In this document: one piece after another, positions 17,562-25,743 of the stretch
How the letters are laid out: each line of letters begins with the position of its first letter
Position numbering within the stretch: position 1 is the stretch's first letter
Assembly: GCF_910579365.1 (NCBI RefSeq)
Contig: NZ_CAJTUX010000001.1
Coordinates: 1 to 64,000 of the forward strand
Length of the DNA: 64,000 bases
Source of the DNA: an uncultured Oscillibacter sp.
GTDB taxonomy: Bacteria; Bacillota; Clostridia; Oscillospirales; Oscillospiraceae
Direction of reading: 5' to 3'
Notes under the pieces: model-generated
Seen by the model: only the letters and a program-made list of their open reading frames with translations
The model's database searches: none
What the model was told of the DNA's origin: nothing
Made by a program: the position numbers and the translations under genes

Positions 17562-18496
17562 ACACCACTCTGCTTCGATACGCTGTGGAATACGCCGCCT
17601 GCGGCTCCGCCCAGAAGACGGCGGAACGCCTGGGGGTCAACCGCTCCTCCGTCACCCGCAACATCAAGCGGCTGGAGGAGGAGCTGGGCGCGCAGCTGTT
17701 CATCACCACGGGAGACGGGCCGGTTCCCACCAACTTCGGGGAAATCTGCCTGCGCCGCGCCAGGGAAATTTTAAAGGAGGAGGAGAACCTGCGGTTTGAC
17801 TTCGCCGGAGACGGGGTATACAGCGGCACCATCGACATCGGCATGGGCTCCAACCGCTCCCAGCAGGTGCTGCCCTCCGTCCTGCCGGAGTTTCACCGCC
17901 GCTATCCCAACATTTCCATCCAGCTCCACGAGATGAGCACGGCGGACCTGTCCATAGGTCTTTTGAACCAGCGGCTGGATTTCGCCGTGGTCAGCCAGCC
18001 GGCCCTGGGCCGGGGCATCGCCTTTGAGCCGCTGATGACGGAGCGGCTGGTCCTGGTGGCCCCCCGGGAGGACGCCTTCGCTCCCCTGTACGGCTATGAG
18101 AAGGAGGGGACGCGCTATGTCCAGCTGGAAAAATTCCGGGACAGGCGCTTCATTCTGGGCTATCCCAGCCAGAAGAGCCGGGTGGTCTGCGACCGGGTCT
18201 TCCGCCGGGTGGGCTTTGAGCCCCAGGTGATTTTCCAGACCCGCAACAATTATACCGCGGCCATGCTGGCTTACAACGGCCTTGCCTATGCGCTGGTGCC
18301 GGAGAGCTGCACCCGGACGGAGCAAGGCCCTATTGAGCACTATCAAATGGACCCGGAGCTGGAGGCCAGCTGGACCATCGGCATCGCCACGCTGAATGGC
18401 AAGAACCTGTCCCACGCCGCCGGGCAGCTGAAGCGGCTGATGCTGAAAGCCCTGGGCCACCGGCCGGTCCAGGAAGAAACGCCGGCAAAGACATGA
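17558..18496 (+). CDS. LysR-family regulator, second of an overlapping pair
   Basis: 312 residues, start ATG inside the stop of the preceding LysR gene. N-terminal helix-turn-helix (YAVEYAACGSAQKTAERLGVNRSSVTRNIKRLEEELGAQLF) is more divergent than its neighbour; the ligand domain includes YSGTIDIGMGSNRS and LDFAVVSQPALGRG. The two LysR proteins are not close copies, so this is not a recent duplication. Coupled translation implies equal production and raises the possibility of joint or hetero-oligomeric regulation of the flanking operons. Confidence 0.88.
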   Translation: MNTTLLRYAVEYAACGSAQKTAERLGVNRSSVTRNIKRLEEELGAQLFITTGDGPVPTNFGEICLRRAREILKEEENLRFDFAGDGVYSGTIDIGMGSNRSQQVLPSVLPEFHRRYPNISIQLHEMSTADLSIGLLNQRLDFAVVSQPALGRGIAFEPLMTERLVLVAPREDAFAPLYGYEKEGTRYVQLEKFRDRRFILGYPSQKSRVVCDRVFRRVGFEPQVIFQTRNNYTAAMLAYNGLAYALVPESCTRTEQGPIEHYQMDPELEASWTIGIATLNGKNLSHAAGQLKRLMLKALGHRPVQEETPAKT

Positions 18497-18520
18497 GCGT
18501 CCCTTCGGGGGCGCTTTTTT
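18496..18520 (+). terminator. Terminator after the LysR pair
   Basis: Stem AGCGTCCC / GGGGCGCT (one G-U pair) closed by a stable TTCG loop, then TTTTTT. It begins in the stop codon of the second LysR gene. Confidence 0.8.
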
Positions 18521-18664
18521 CGCGCCTGTGCAAAAAAGCAATAGCGGGCACGCAGAAAGAATATTGGACTTTCATTTCTCCTTATATTACCCTTATTATA
18601 TCATCTATCTATAAAAAATCCCCTCGGGGAAATAAATTGATCGTGTCAGGAAAGGCGGGCGTAT

Positions 18665-20050
18665 ATGGGGACCCAGAACCAGACGGCCATTTCGCAGAGA
18701 ATCGCAGAGTTTGCTCTGTCTCCCAGCCTCTCAAAGGCGCCGGAGGCTGTGGTGGAATACGGAAAACTGCTTTTGATGGACACTTTCGGCGTGGCGATGT
18801 CCTGTCAGGATATGGACCATGCCAAGGCGGTCCGCGGCGCGCTGAAGGAGATGGGCTCCGTGCCCTGCTGCACGCTGTGGGGCACGGAGGAAAAGGCCCG
18901 CCTGGCGGACGCGGTTCTATACAACGCCGCTTTGATCCACGGCGCGGATTATGACGACACCCACGTGGGCGGCATCGTCCACCCCAGCGCGGCGGTCGTC
19001 AGCACAGCCCTGACCGTGGGCGAGCAGTGCGGGGCCACCGGACGGCAAATGATGGAGGCCATTCTCGCAGGCTGGGAGATCATTGTCCGCCTGGCGCTGG
19101 CGGCAAAGGGCCGTTTTCACGACGTGGGCTTCCACGGTACCGGCATTGTGGCCCCCTTCGCGGCGGCCTGCACGGCGGCCCGCCTTCTGGGCGACAGCCG
19201 GGAGACGCTGGTCAACGCCCTGGGCATCTGCGGCAGCCAGGCGGCGGCCTTGCAGGAGTTCCTGCGGGACGGCAGCTGGGTGAAGAAGATGCACCCCGGC
19301 TGGGCCGCCCACAGCGCCATCTATGCTCTGAGCCTGGCCCGCAATGGCTTCACCGGCCCCCGGGAGGTGTTCGAGGGCGAATTTGGAATGTGGAAAACCC
19401 ACTGCGGCGGAACGGACGGTCTGGAGGAGGCCTTCTCCGACCTGGGAGAGGTCTGGCACACCACGGAGATCACCGTCAAGCTGTATCCCGTCTGCCACAT
19501 GACCCACTCCTTCATCGACTGCATGCTCGCCCTCCAGCGGGAGGAGGGCTTTACTGCGGAGGACATCGACTCCGCCGAGTGCCGCATTGAAAGCCGCTGC
19601 TATCCCATTGTCTGCACCCCCCGGGAGAGCAAAACCCGGCCCAACACGGATTATATCATGCGGTTCAGTCTTCCATATGTAGTGGCCGTGGCGGCGGCGA
19701 AGGGCCGGGTCAGCCCCTGGGAGATTGATTTGAAGTACGCGCAGGACCCCCAGCTCTGCGGCCTGATGGACCGGATTCAGTGCGTGGACGACAACTCCAA
19801 GCGCAACCCGGGCTACTTCCCCGGCTTCCTCACCGTGACACTGAAGGACGGCCGGCGCTTTGTCCGGGACCAGCGCTATGAGATGGGCACCGCCCAGAAT
19901 CCCCTGGACCCCGCCGCCGTACAGAAGAAATTCATGGACAATCTGGAGCCCTTTTACACCTCCGCCCAGATTCAGCAGATCGCGGACATCCTCCGCCGCT
20001 TTGACGCGCTGCCCGGCGCCGGGGAGCTGATCGCCGCCCTGCGCCGTTGA
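18665..20050 (+). CDS. MmgE/PrpD family protein 1
   Basis: 461 residues, full length for the family that includes 2-methylcitrate dehydratase and cis-aconitate decarboxylase. It keeps the active-site blocks: GADYDDTHVGGIVHPSAA, VGFHGTGIVAPFAAA, and WVKKMHPGWAAHSA with the conserved Lys-His. It is the first gene of a plus-strand operon with a LeuC-like and a LeuD-like gene and another PrpD. An AT-rich 150-base region precedes it, but I could not assign a confident promoter. The likely reaction is dehydration or decarboxylation of a tricarboxylic acid; the exact substrate is unknown. Confidence 0.88.
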   Translation: MGTQNQTAISQRIAEFALSPSLSKAPEAVVEYGKLLLMDTFGVAMSCQDMDHAKAVRGALKEMGSVPCCTLWGTEEKARLADAVLYNAALIHGADYDDTHVGGIVHPSAAVVSTALTVGEQCGATGRQMMEAILAGWEIIVRLALAAKGRFHDVGFHGTGIVAPFAAACTAARLLGDSRETLVNALGICGSQAAALQEFLRDGSWVKKMHPGWAAHSAIYALSLARNGFTGPREVFEGEFGMWKTHCGGTDGLEEAFSDLGEVWHTTEITVKLYPVCHMTHSFIDCMLALQREEGFTAEDIDSAECRIESRCYPIVCTPRESKTRPNTDYIMRFSLPYVVAVAAAKGRVSPWEIDLKYAQDPQLCGLMDRIQCVDDNSKRNPGYFPGFLTVTLKDGRRFVRDQRYEMGTAQNPLDPAAVQKKFMDNLEPFYTSAQIQQIADILRRFDALPGAGELIAALRR

Positions 20051-20094
20051 GTATCTATAAAATTTCGAATATTTTTAAGATAGGAGTATGAATG

Positions 20095-21354
20095 ATGGGA
20101 CAGACACTCGTAGAAAAGATCATCAGCAAAAATATGGGCCACGCCGTGAAGGCCGGGGAGACGGTGGTGGTCAACGTGGACTTCGCCGCCCTGCACGACG
20201 GCTCCGGCCCCCTGCTGGTCCGCCTGATGCAGGAGCGGGGATATGACAAGGACCCGGTGTTCGACCCGGAACGGCTGCTCTTCGCCAACGAGTTCGGCCC
20301 CGAGTCCACCAAAGAGGTCGCCAACGAGCACGCCCTTTGCCGCCGGTACGCCCTGGAGCACGGCTGCCACTGGGAGGAGGGCGGCACCGGCCACGTCCAC
20401 GCCCATGTGTACGAGAACTTTCTGAAATGCGGCTCCGTCTGCATCGTGGGCGACTCCCACACCACCGTCCACGGCGCTTACGGCTGCTTCGCCACAGGCT
20501 GCGGCTCCACCGACATGGTGGCCGTGACCCGCTTCGGGCAGACCTGGATCAAGGTGCCGGAGACCTTCCGGATCAACGTCACCGGCAAGCTGCCCAAGGG
20601 CGTGTACGCCAAGGACATCATGCTGAAGCTGGCCAGCATCATCAAGTCGGATCAGGCGATCTATAAGTCCCTGGAATTCCGGGGGGACACCATCGCCAGC
20701 CTTTCCATGGAGGGCCGCCTGACCATCACCAGCATGGGCGTGGACGTGGGCGCGAAGAACGCCATCATGGAGACGGACGAGCACACCCGGGAATACCTGA
20801 AGAAGTTTGGCCGGGAGGCGGACTACGTGGAAATCCGGGGCGACGACGACGCCGATTTTGAGCGGGTCATTGACATTGACGCCGCCGCCCTGGAGCCCCT
20901 GGTCTCCAAGCCCCATTATGTGGAGAACGTGGACCTGGCCAAAAATTGCAGCCACGAGCATGTGGATTTGATCTACATCGGCAGCTGCACCAATGGCCGG
21001 GTGGAGGACCTGCGGGTGGCCGCCGAGATTCTCAAGGGCAAAAAAGTCGCCAAGGGCACCCGCCTGCTGGTCATTCCCAACTCCACCTACGTCTTCAAGG
21101 AGTGCCTGAAGGACGGCACTCTGCTGACCCTGGCGGAGGCCGGAGCCATGATCGAGGCCCCCAACTGCGGCCCCTGCATGGGCGTGCATCAGGGCATCCC
21201 CGCGGACAACGAGGTGGTGGTCGCCACCCAGAACCGCAACTTCAAGGGCCGCATGGGCAACCCCACCGCCAGCATCTATCTCTCCAGCCCCGCCACCGCC
21301 GCCGCCACCGCCCTGACCGGCTATATCACCGATCCCCGCGAAGTCATGGGTTGA
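20095..21354 (+). CDS. LeuC-like hydratase large subunit (isopropylmalate/homoaconitase/dimethylmalate type)
   Basis: 419 residues, aconitase superfamily. Fe-S ligands appear in YIGSCTNGR (around residue 298) and CGPCMG (around residue 358); CIVGDSHTTVHGAYGCFATGCGSTD is the substrate loop. Length and the two-subunit arrangement with the next gene match archaeal/clostridial type isopropylmalate isomerase relatives, which include mesaconase and 2,3-dimethylmalate dehydratase. Two ATGs are in frame at 20092 and 20095; spacing from TAGGAG favours the second. The neighbours are PrpD genes rather than leuA or leuB, so leucine synthesis is unlikely. Confidence 0.87.
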   Translation: MGQTLVEKIISKNMGHAVKAGETVVVNVDFAALHDGSGPLLVRLMQERGYDKDPVFDPERLLFANEFGPESTKEVANEHALCRRYALEHGCHWEEGGTGHVHAHVYENFLKCGSVCIVGDSHTTVHGAYGCFATGCGSTDMVAVTRFGQTWIKVPETFRINVTGKLPKGVYAKDIMLKLASIIKSDQAIYKSLEFRGDTIASLSMEGRLTITSMGVDVGAKNAIMETDEHTREYLKKFGREADYVEIRGDDDADFERVIDIDAAALEPLVSKPHYVENVDLAKNCSHEHVDLIYIGSCTNGRVEDLRVAAEILKGKKVAKGTRLLVIPNSTYVFKECLKDGTLLTLAEAGAMIEAPNCGPCMGVHQGIPADNEVVVATQNRNFKGRMGNPTASIYLSSPATAAATALTGYITDPREVMG

Positions 21355-21377
21355 ACGATTCGGAAGGAGTAATTGAT

Positions 21378-21884
21378 ATGATTAGAGATTCCATCCAGGG
21401 CAGAGCCTGGAAATTCGGCTCCAACGTCAGCACCGACTCCATCGCCCCCGGCCGTCTCATCTCCCTGCGGGCCAATCCCCAGGAATACGCCAAGCACGTG
21501 CTGGAGGACGCCCGGCCCGACTTTGTAAAGGGCGTGAAGGCGGACGACTTCATCGTCGCGGACCGGAACTTTGGCTGCGGCTCCAGCCGGGAGATCGCCC
21601 CCATCATCATCAAGCTGGCCGGCGTGGGCGCGGTGCTCTCCAAGTCCTTTGGCCGCATCTTCTACCGCAACGCCATCAACAACGGCATGCTGCTCATCGA
21701 GTGCGACACCGACCGCATCGAAGAGGGGGACGAGCTGTTCGTGGACGTGAAGGGCCGGGTCATCAAGAAGGTCAACGACCCCGCCTTTGCCATGCCCTTC
21801 ACCCTGTCGGAAAAAGAAGTCAAGATCATCAACGAGGGCGGCCTTCTCAACTACATTGAGAAGTACAACTCCCTGGATATTTGA
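21378..21884 (+). CDS. LeuD-like hydratase small subunit
   Basis: 168 residues, the swivelling domain. FGSNVSTDSIAPGR corresponds to the family's D-x-x-V-x-TD-x-I-x-P-x-R motif and FIVADRNFGCGSSREIAP binds substrate. GGAAGGAG lies 8 bases before the ATG. The gene follows the large subunit by 23 bases and precedes the second PrpD gene by 3 bases, so all are one transcript. Functions only as a complex with the large subunit. Confidence 0.9.
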   Translation: MIRDSIQGRAWKFGSNVSTDSIAPGRLISLRANPQEYAKHVLEDARPDFVKGVKADDFIVADRNFGCGSSREIAPIIIKLAGVGAVLSKSFGRIFYRNAINNGMLLIECDTDRIEEGDELFVDVKGRVIKKVNDPAFAMPFTLSEKEVKIINEGGLLNYIEKYNSLDI

Positions 21885-21887
21885 GAC

Positions 21888-23252
21888 ATGGCGGAGGAAC
21901 TGAGAGCGCTTGCCCGCTTCACCTGCCGCCTCCGGCTGGAGGACCTGCCGGAACCGGCGCTGGACGCCGCCCGCCGCTGCGTGCTGGATAACCTGGGCGC
22001 GGCGCTGGGGGCGGCGGAGTCCCCCGAAATCCGCTCCATCCTTCAAGCCTATGAGGACTGGGCCGGACTGGGAAAAAACGGTCTCGAGGCCGCCGCCTGG
22101 GGACAGGGCCGGCGGACCGGGCTGTTCAACGCACTGCTGTGCAACGGCCTCCTCTCCCACGAGCTGGAGCTGGACGACGTACACACCGGCTCCAAGTCCC
22201 ACGTGGGCGCGGTGGTCATCCCTGCCGCCTGGACCCTTGCCGACGCTCTCGGCGCCGGCGGGCGGGTCTTTCTGGAGGCCGTCGCGGCGGGCTATGAGGT
22301 CATGGGCCGGGTGGGCCTGGGCATGGACGTGGCCAGCAACCGCAAGCGGGGCTGGCATACGACGGGGGTCATCGGTACCTTCGGCGCCGCCGCGGCCGCC
22401 GCGAGACTGCTGGGCCTGAACGAGGACCAGACCCTCAGCGCCTTCGGCATGGCGGGCACCCAGTCCAGCGGCCTGTGGGCCTTCCTGGCGGAGGGAGCCA
22501 CCTGCAAGAAGCTCCACCCCGCCCGGGCGGTTCTCAACGGCGTGTCCGCCTGCCTGCTGGCCAAGGCCGGTATGACCGGTCCCGCCCACATTCTGGACGC
22601 CCAGGACGGGGGACTCTATCCCGCCGTCAGCGACCGCTTTGACCTCTCCCGGCTCACCGCCGGACTGGGACAAGACTATGAGATCACCAAGATCGACAAG
22701 AAGCCCTATCCCTGCTGCCGCACCACGCACCACGCCATTGACGCCGCCCTGCGCCTGCGGGAGGAGCACGGCCTCCGTCCGGAGCAGATTCGCTCCGTTC
22801 TGGTGGAGACCTATGAGGTGGGCGTCCTGCAATGCGGCTTTGCAAAATACCCGGAAAGCCCCGTGGAGGCGAAATTCAGCATTCCCTTCACCTGTGCCGC
22901 CGCCTTTGCCCGGGGGCAGGTAACCCGGGGCGAATTCTGCCGGGACCTGCTGGAGGACCCCCAGGTCCGCCGGGTGGCCCAGGCCACGAAAGTAGTCTCC
23001 AGCGAGGACTTCACCCGCCGCTATCCCCAGCGCTGGGGCAGCCGGATGACCGTGACGCTGGAGAACGGTGAAACGCTGTCCTGCCAGGTGGACGATATGT
23101 CCGGCAGCGTGGCTGTGCCGCTGTCCCCGGAGCGGGAACGGGACAAGTTCTTCGACCTGACCGTCCCGGCCCTGGGCCGGAGGCGGGCGGAGGCGCTGAT
23201 GGACGGCATCCTTCGGGTTGAAACCCTGGAGCGCCTCCCGGACCTGGCCTGA
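21888..23252 (+). CDS. MmgE/PrpD family protein 2
   Basis: 454 residues. Conserved blocks are LELDDVHTGSKSHVGAVVIPAA, RGWHTTGVIGTFGAAAAAARLL and TCKKLHPARAVLNGVSACLLA with the active-site Lys-His. It differs from protein 1 in having DDVH in place of DDTH and an altered loop, suggesting a related but distinct substrate. The start is 3 bases after the LeuD-like stop, so translation is coupled. Confidence 0.87.
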   Translation: MAEELRALARFTCRLRLEDLPEPALDAARRCVLDNLGAALGAAESPEIRSILQAYEDWAGLGKNGLEAAAWGQGRRTGLFNALLCNGLLSHELELDDVHTGSKSHVGAVVIPAAWTLADALGAGGRVFLEAVAAGYEVMGRVGLGMDVASNRKRGWHTTGVIGTFGAAAAAARLLGLNEDQTLSAFGMAGTQSSGLWAFLAEGATCKKLHPARAVLNGVSACLLAKAGMTGPAHILDAQDGGLYPAVSDRFDLSRLTAGLGQDYEITKIDKKPYPCCRTTHHAIDAALRLREEHGLRPEQIRSVLVETYEVGVLQCGFAKYPESPVEAKFSIPFTCAAAFARGQVTRGEFCRDLLEDPQVRRVAQATKVVSSEDFTRRYPQRWGSRMTVTLENGETLSCQVDDMSGSVAVPLSPERERDKFFDLTVPALGRRRAEALMDGILRVETLERLPDLA

Positions 23253-23307
23253 CGGCGGAGAATTCTCCCCTTCCTAAATAACACACCCACTCTCTCTGAA
23301 AAGAAAA

Positions 23308-23350
23308 GAAGCCGCGAAAGGAATCCGCCTCGGGTTCCTTTCGCGGCTTC
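23308..23350. terminator. Bidirectional terminator between PrpD 2 and LysR 3
   Basis: 16-bp perfect stem GAAGCCGCGAAAGGAA / TTCCTTTCGCGGCTTC with an 11-base loop. The minus-strand exit is TTCTTTTCTTTTC, good for the LysR gene; the plus-strand exit is not T-rich, so termination of the hydratase operon here is less certain. Confidence 0.75.
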
Positions 23351-23387
23351 CTGCGGAAAAATCCCTCTGCCCATTCTCCGCGCCTTC

Positions 23388-24263
23388 TCAATCCAGAGGA
23401 TGCTCTCCCTTCTCCGCCTCCACCAAAAAATCCAAAAAGGCGGCGGCCAGCCTGCCCCTCTTGACAGAGGAGCGGCACAGCGCCCAGGTCTGGCGAATAT
23501 AGGGACTGCCGTCCTTCCACAAAAGCGGCTGGCGGAAGAGGTCCGGCGCGCTTTTCAAAAGCAGGGTGGGAACCAGCATCCACCCCAGGTCCTGCTGCAC
23601 CATCCGCAGGCCGGTCTCCATGTTGTCCACCTCCATCAGCACCAGAGGCGGAACGGAAAAGTGCTCCTGCCACCAGCGGATGTTGCTGGCGTGGGTGTCC
23701 GACGGGGGAACCAGAATCTGGGGGCGGCGGGGCAGGTCCGCAAAGGGGATGGGCGTTCTGGCGGCCAGGCACACCGGCTCCTCCCGCAGAAGGTGCCGCT
23801 CCTCGCTCCACTGCGGACTTCCCCGGACGATGGCGATGTCCACCTCCCCCTCCACCAGGGAGCGGTATGCCTGGCTGCTGCGGCTGGTCTTGAGGTTGAT
23901 GGTCACAGCGGGATAGCGCCGGCCAAAGCTCCGCAGGAGCTGGGGCAGGTCCGCGTTGGCAAACGCGCTTCCAACGCCCAGCCGCAGCGTCCCGGACAAA
24001 ACCGGCGCCATGTCGGACAGATCGTCCCGCAGAGCCCGGTAACGCAGGCGCATGTCCTGGGCATAGGCCGCCAGCCGCTCGCCTTGGGGCGTCAGCGTCA
24101 CGCCGGAGGGAACCCGGTCAAACAGAGAGACGCCGAACTCCGCCTCAATCCGGCGCAGCCGGTAGGACAGCGAGGGCTGGGCCAGGAAGAGGACCTCCGC
24201 CGTTTTTGTGATGTTGCGCTTTTGGGCCAGGGTCACCAGAATCTCCCAATCGCTGTTGTTCAT
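23388..24263 (-). CDS. LysR-family regulator 3
   Basis: 291 residues, start at MNNSDWEILVTLAQ with GGAGGG eight bases upstream. Helix-turn-helix at residues 1-60 (KRNITKTAEVLFLAQPSLSYRLRRIEAEFG) and ligand domain with LSGTLRLGVGSAFANADLP. It is divergent from the third PrpD gene and the AbrB permease, and a palindrome suited to LysR binding lies between them, so it probably controls that pair. Confidence 0.9.
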   Translation of the reverse strand: MNNSDWEILVTLAQKRNITKTAEVLFLAQPSLSYRLRRIEAEFGVSLFDRVPSGVTLTPQGERLAAYAQDMRLRYRALRDDLSDMAPVLSGTLRLGVGSAFANADLPQLLRSFGRRYPAVTINLKTSRSSQAYRSLVEGEVDIAIVRGSPQWSEERHLLREEPVCLAARTPIPFADLPRRPQILVPPSDTHASNIRWWQEHFSVPPLVLMEVDNMETGLRMVQQDLGWMLVPTLLLKSAPDLFRQPLLWKDGSPYIRQTWALCRSSVKRGRLAAAFLDFLVEAEKGEHPLD

Positions 24264-24276
24264 ATAAAGACCCTCC

Positions 24277-24291
24277 ATAGAATAATTCTAT
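24277..24291. promoter_or_regulatory. LysR-type operator, ATAGAAT-A-ATTCTAT
   Basis: A perfect 7-bp palindrome around one base, fitting T-N11-A. Its centre lies about 65 bases upstream of the start of transcription predicted from the promoter at 24314-24342, the classic LysR recognition-site position. Confidence 0.65.
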
Positions 24292-24313
24292 TGTTTATCC
24301 GAAAATAATGTAT

Positions 24314-24342
24314 TTTACTTCTATGACCGCTCCCATTATAAT
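24314..24342 (+). promoter_or_regulatory. Promoter of PrpD 3 - AbrB permease
   Basis: TTTACT - 17 bases - TATAAT, start near 24349, 41 bases before the PrpD ATG. The imperfect -35 fits an activated promoter. Confidence 0.65.
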
Positions 24343-24389
24343 CAAGTCAGCGTGAAAAGACAAGGGCTGAAAACAGAAAGGAGAGACCC

Positions 24390-25730
24390 ATGAAGGAATA
24401 CACCAAGGAACTGATGCGTTACGTACTGCAAGTACGCTTTGAGGACCTTCCGCCCCAGGCGGTCGAACTGGCGAAGCGCCATTTTCTGGACTGCGTGGGC
24501 GCGGCTCTGGCGGAGGCGGCGGAGCCCCGCAGCGGCATCGTCCGGCGCTATTTTCAGGGGATTGGGTCCCAGGGTAACTGCCGGGTAATCGGAACCGGGC
24601 AGCGTTTGACGGTGGAAAACGCCGCCTTTGCCAACGGCATTCTGGCCCACACCATCTGCTTTGACGATTCCGGCCCCTCCCACCCCTCCGTAACCGTGGT
24701 GCCGGGCCTGCTGGCCCTGGGAGAGGAGCGTCACATTTCCGGCAGGGAGATTCTGACGGCCCAGGTCATGGGCTATGAAGTGTTCCAGCGGCTGAACGCC
24801 GTCACGGCGGAGGCCTGGGAAATGCGCAAGCGGGGCTGGCACCCCACAGGCTTTTTCGGCGCCGTGGCGGGCGCCGCACAGTCCGCCAAGCTTCTGGGGC
24901 TGGACCTGGAGACCGCCCAAAGGGCCCTGGGCATCGCCGCCACCCTGGGCGGCGGGCTCAGCCAGAACATCGGGAACATGGGCATGGGCCTTCACGCCGG
25001 AAACGCCAGCCGGAACGGCGTCACGGCGGCCTATCTCGCCAAGGAGGGCTTTACCGCCGATCCCCAGCCCCTGGAGGGGCGCTTCGGCCTGATGGACGCC
25101 CTGTGCGGCCCCGGCAGCTATGAGATCGGCCAACTGACGGAGGACCTGGGAAAAACGCCCCGGCTGCTGGACCCGGGCATCACCATCAAGCCCTATCCCA
25201 ACTGCTGGGCTCACCACAAGGTGCTGCAGGCCGTGCTGGAGCTGCGGGAGCGGTACGGCATCCGGCCGGAAGAGGTGGAACGGGTCCTGGTGGACTTGCA
25301 GATGGATAAGCCCACCTACCGCTACCGCCTGCCCAAAACCGATCTGGAGGCCCGGTACAGCCTCAGCTACGGCATCGCCCTGGCGCTGCTGGACGGGGAG
25401 CTCACGCTCCGGCAGTACGCAGAGGACCGGATCACCCGGGCGGACAGCGTGGAGATGATGGAGCGGATCGTGGACACCCCGGCCTCCGGCGCCGGGCAGC
25501 AGACGGTGGTCCTCCTCCTGCGGGACGGGCGGCGCTATGAAAACAGCGTCCGCTTCTCAAAGGGGCATCCCCTTCACGATCCCCTTCGTCTGGAGGAGCT
25601 TCGGGAAAAATACCGCGCCTGCGCCGGACGGCTGCTGCCGCCGGAGCGGGTGGAGGCGTCTATGGAGGCCATTTTGTCCCTGGAGGAGGCGGAGGACCTC
25701 AGCCGGATTGTGGACCTTCTGGTGCCGTGA
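24390..25730 (+). CDS. MmgE/PrpD family protein 3 (atypical active-site blocks)
   Basis: 446 residues, clearly in the family (RGWHPTGFFGAVAGAAQSAKLLGL; LHAGNASRNGVTAAYLAKEGF). Two blocks that are conserved in the other two copies differ here. The DD-T/V-H region is shortened to FDDSGPSHPS without the His after DD, and the Lys-Lys-x-His-Pro block reads NMGMGLHAG with no Lys. It may catalyse a different reaction or be a binding/isomerase variant. It is co-transcribed with the AbrB permease (TTG start 13 bases on) and probably controlled by the divergent LysR. Confidence 0.83.
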   Translation: MKEYTKELMRYVLQVRFEDLPPQAVELAKRHFLDCVGAALAEAAEPRSGIVRRYFQGIGSQGNCRVIGTGQRLTVENAAFANGILAHTICFDDSGPSHPSVTVVPGLLALGEERHISGREILTAQVMGYEVFQRLNAVTAEAWEMRKRGWHPTGFFGAVAGAAQSAKLLGLDLETAQRALGIAATLGGGLSQNIGNMGMGLHAGNASRNGVTAAYLAKEGFTADPQPLEGRFGLMDALCGPGSYEIGQLTEDLGKTPRLLDPGITIKPYPNCWAHHKVLQAVLELRERYGIRPEEVERVLVDLQMDKPTYRYRLPKTDLEARYSLSYGIALALLDGELTLRQYAEDRITRADSVEMMERIVDTPASGAGQQTVVLLLRDGRRYENSVRFSKGHPLHDPLRLEELREKYRACAGRLLPPERVEASMEAILSLEEAEDLSRIVDLLVP

Positions 25731-25743
25731 GGAGGGGAATCCA

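Noticed and set aside
20095..21884. Leucine biosynthesis leuCD
   Set aside because: No leuA or leuB nearby; the pair is embedded between MmgE/PrpD genes, so a catabolic hydratase is more likely.
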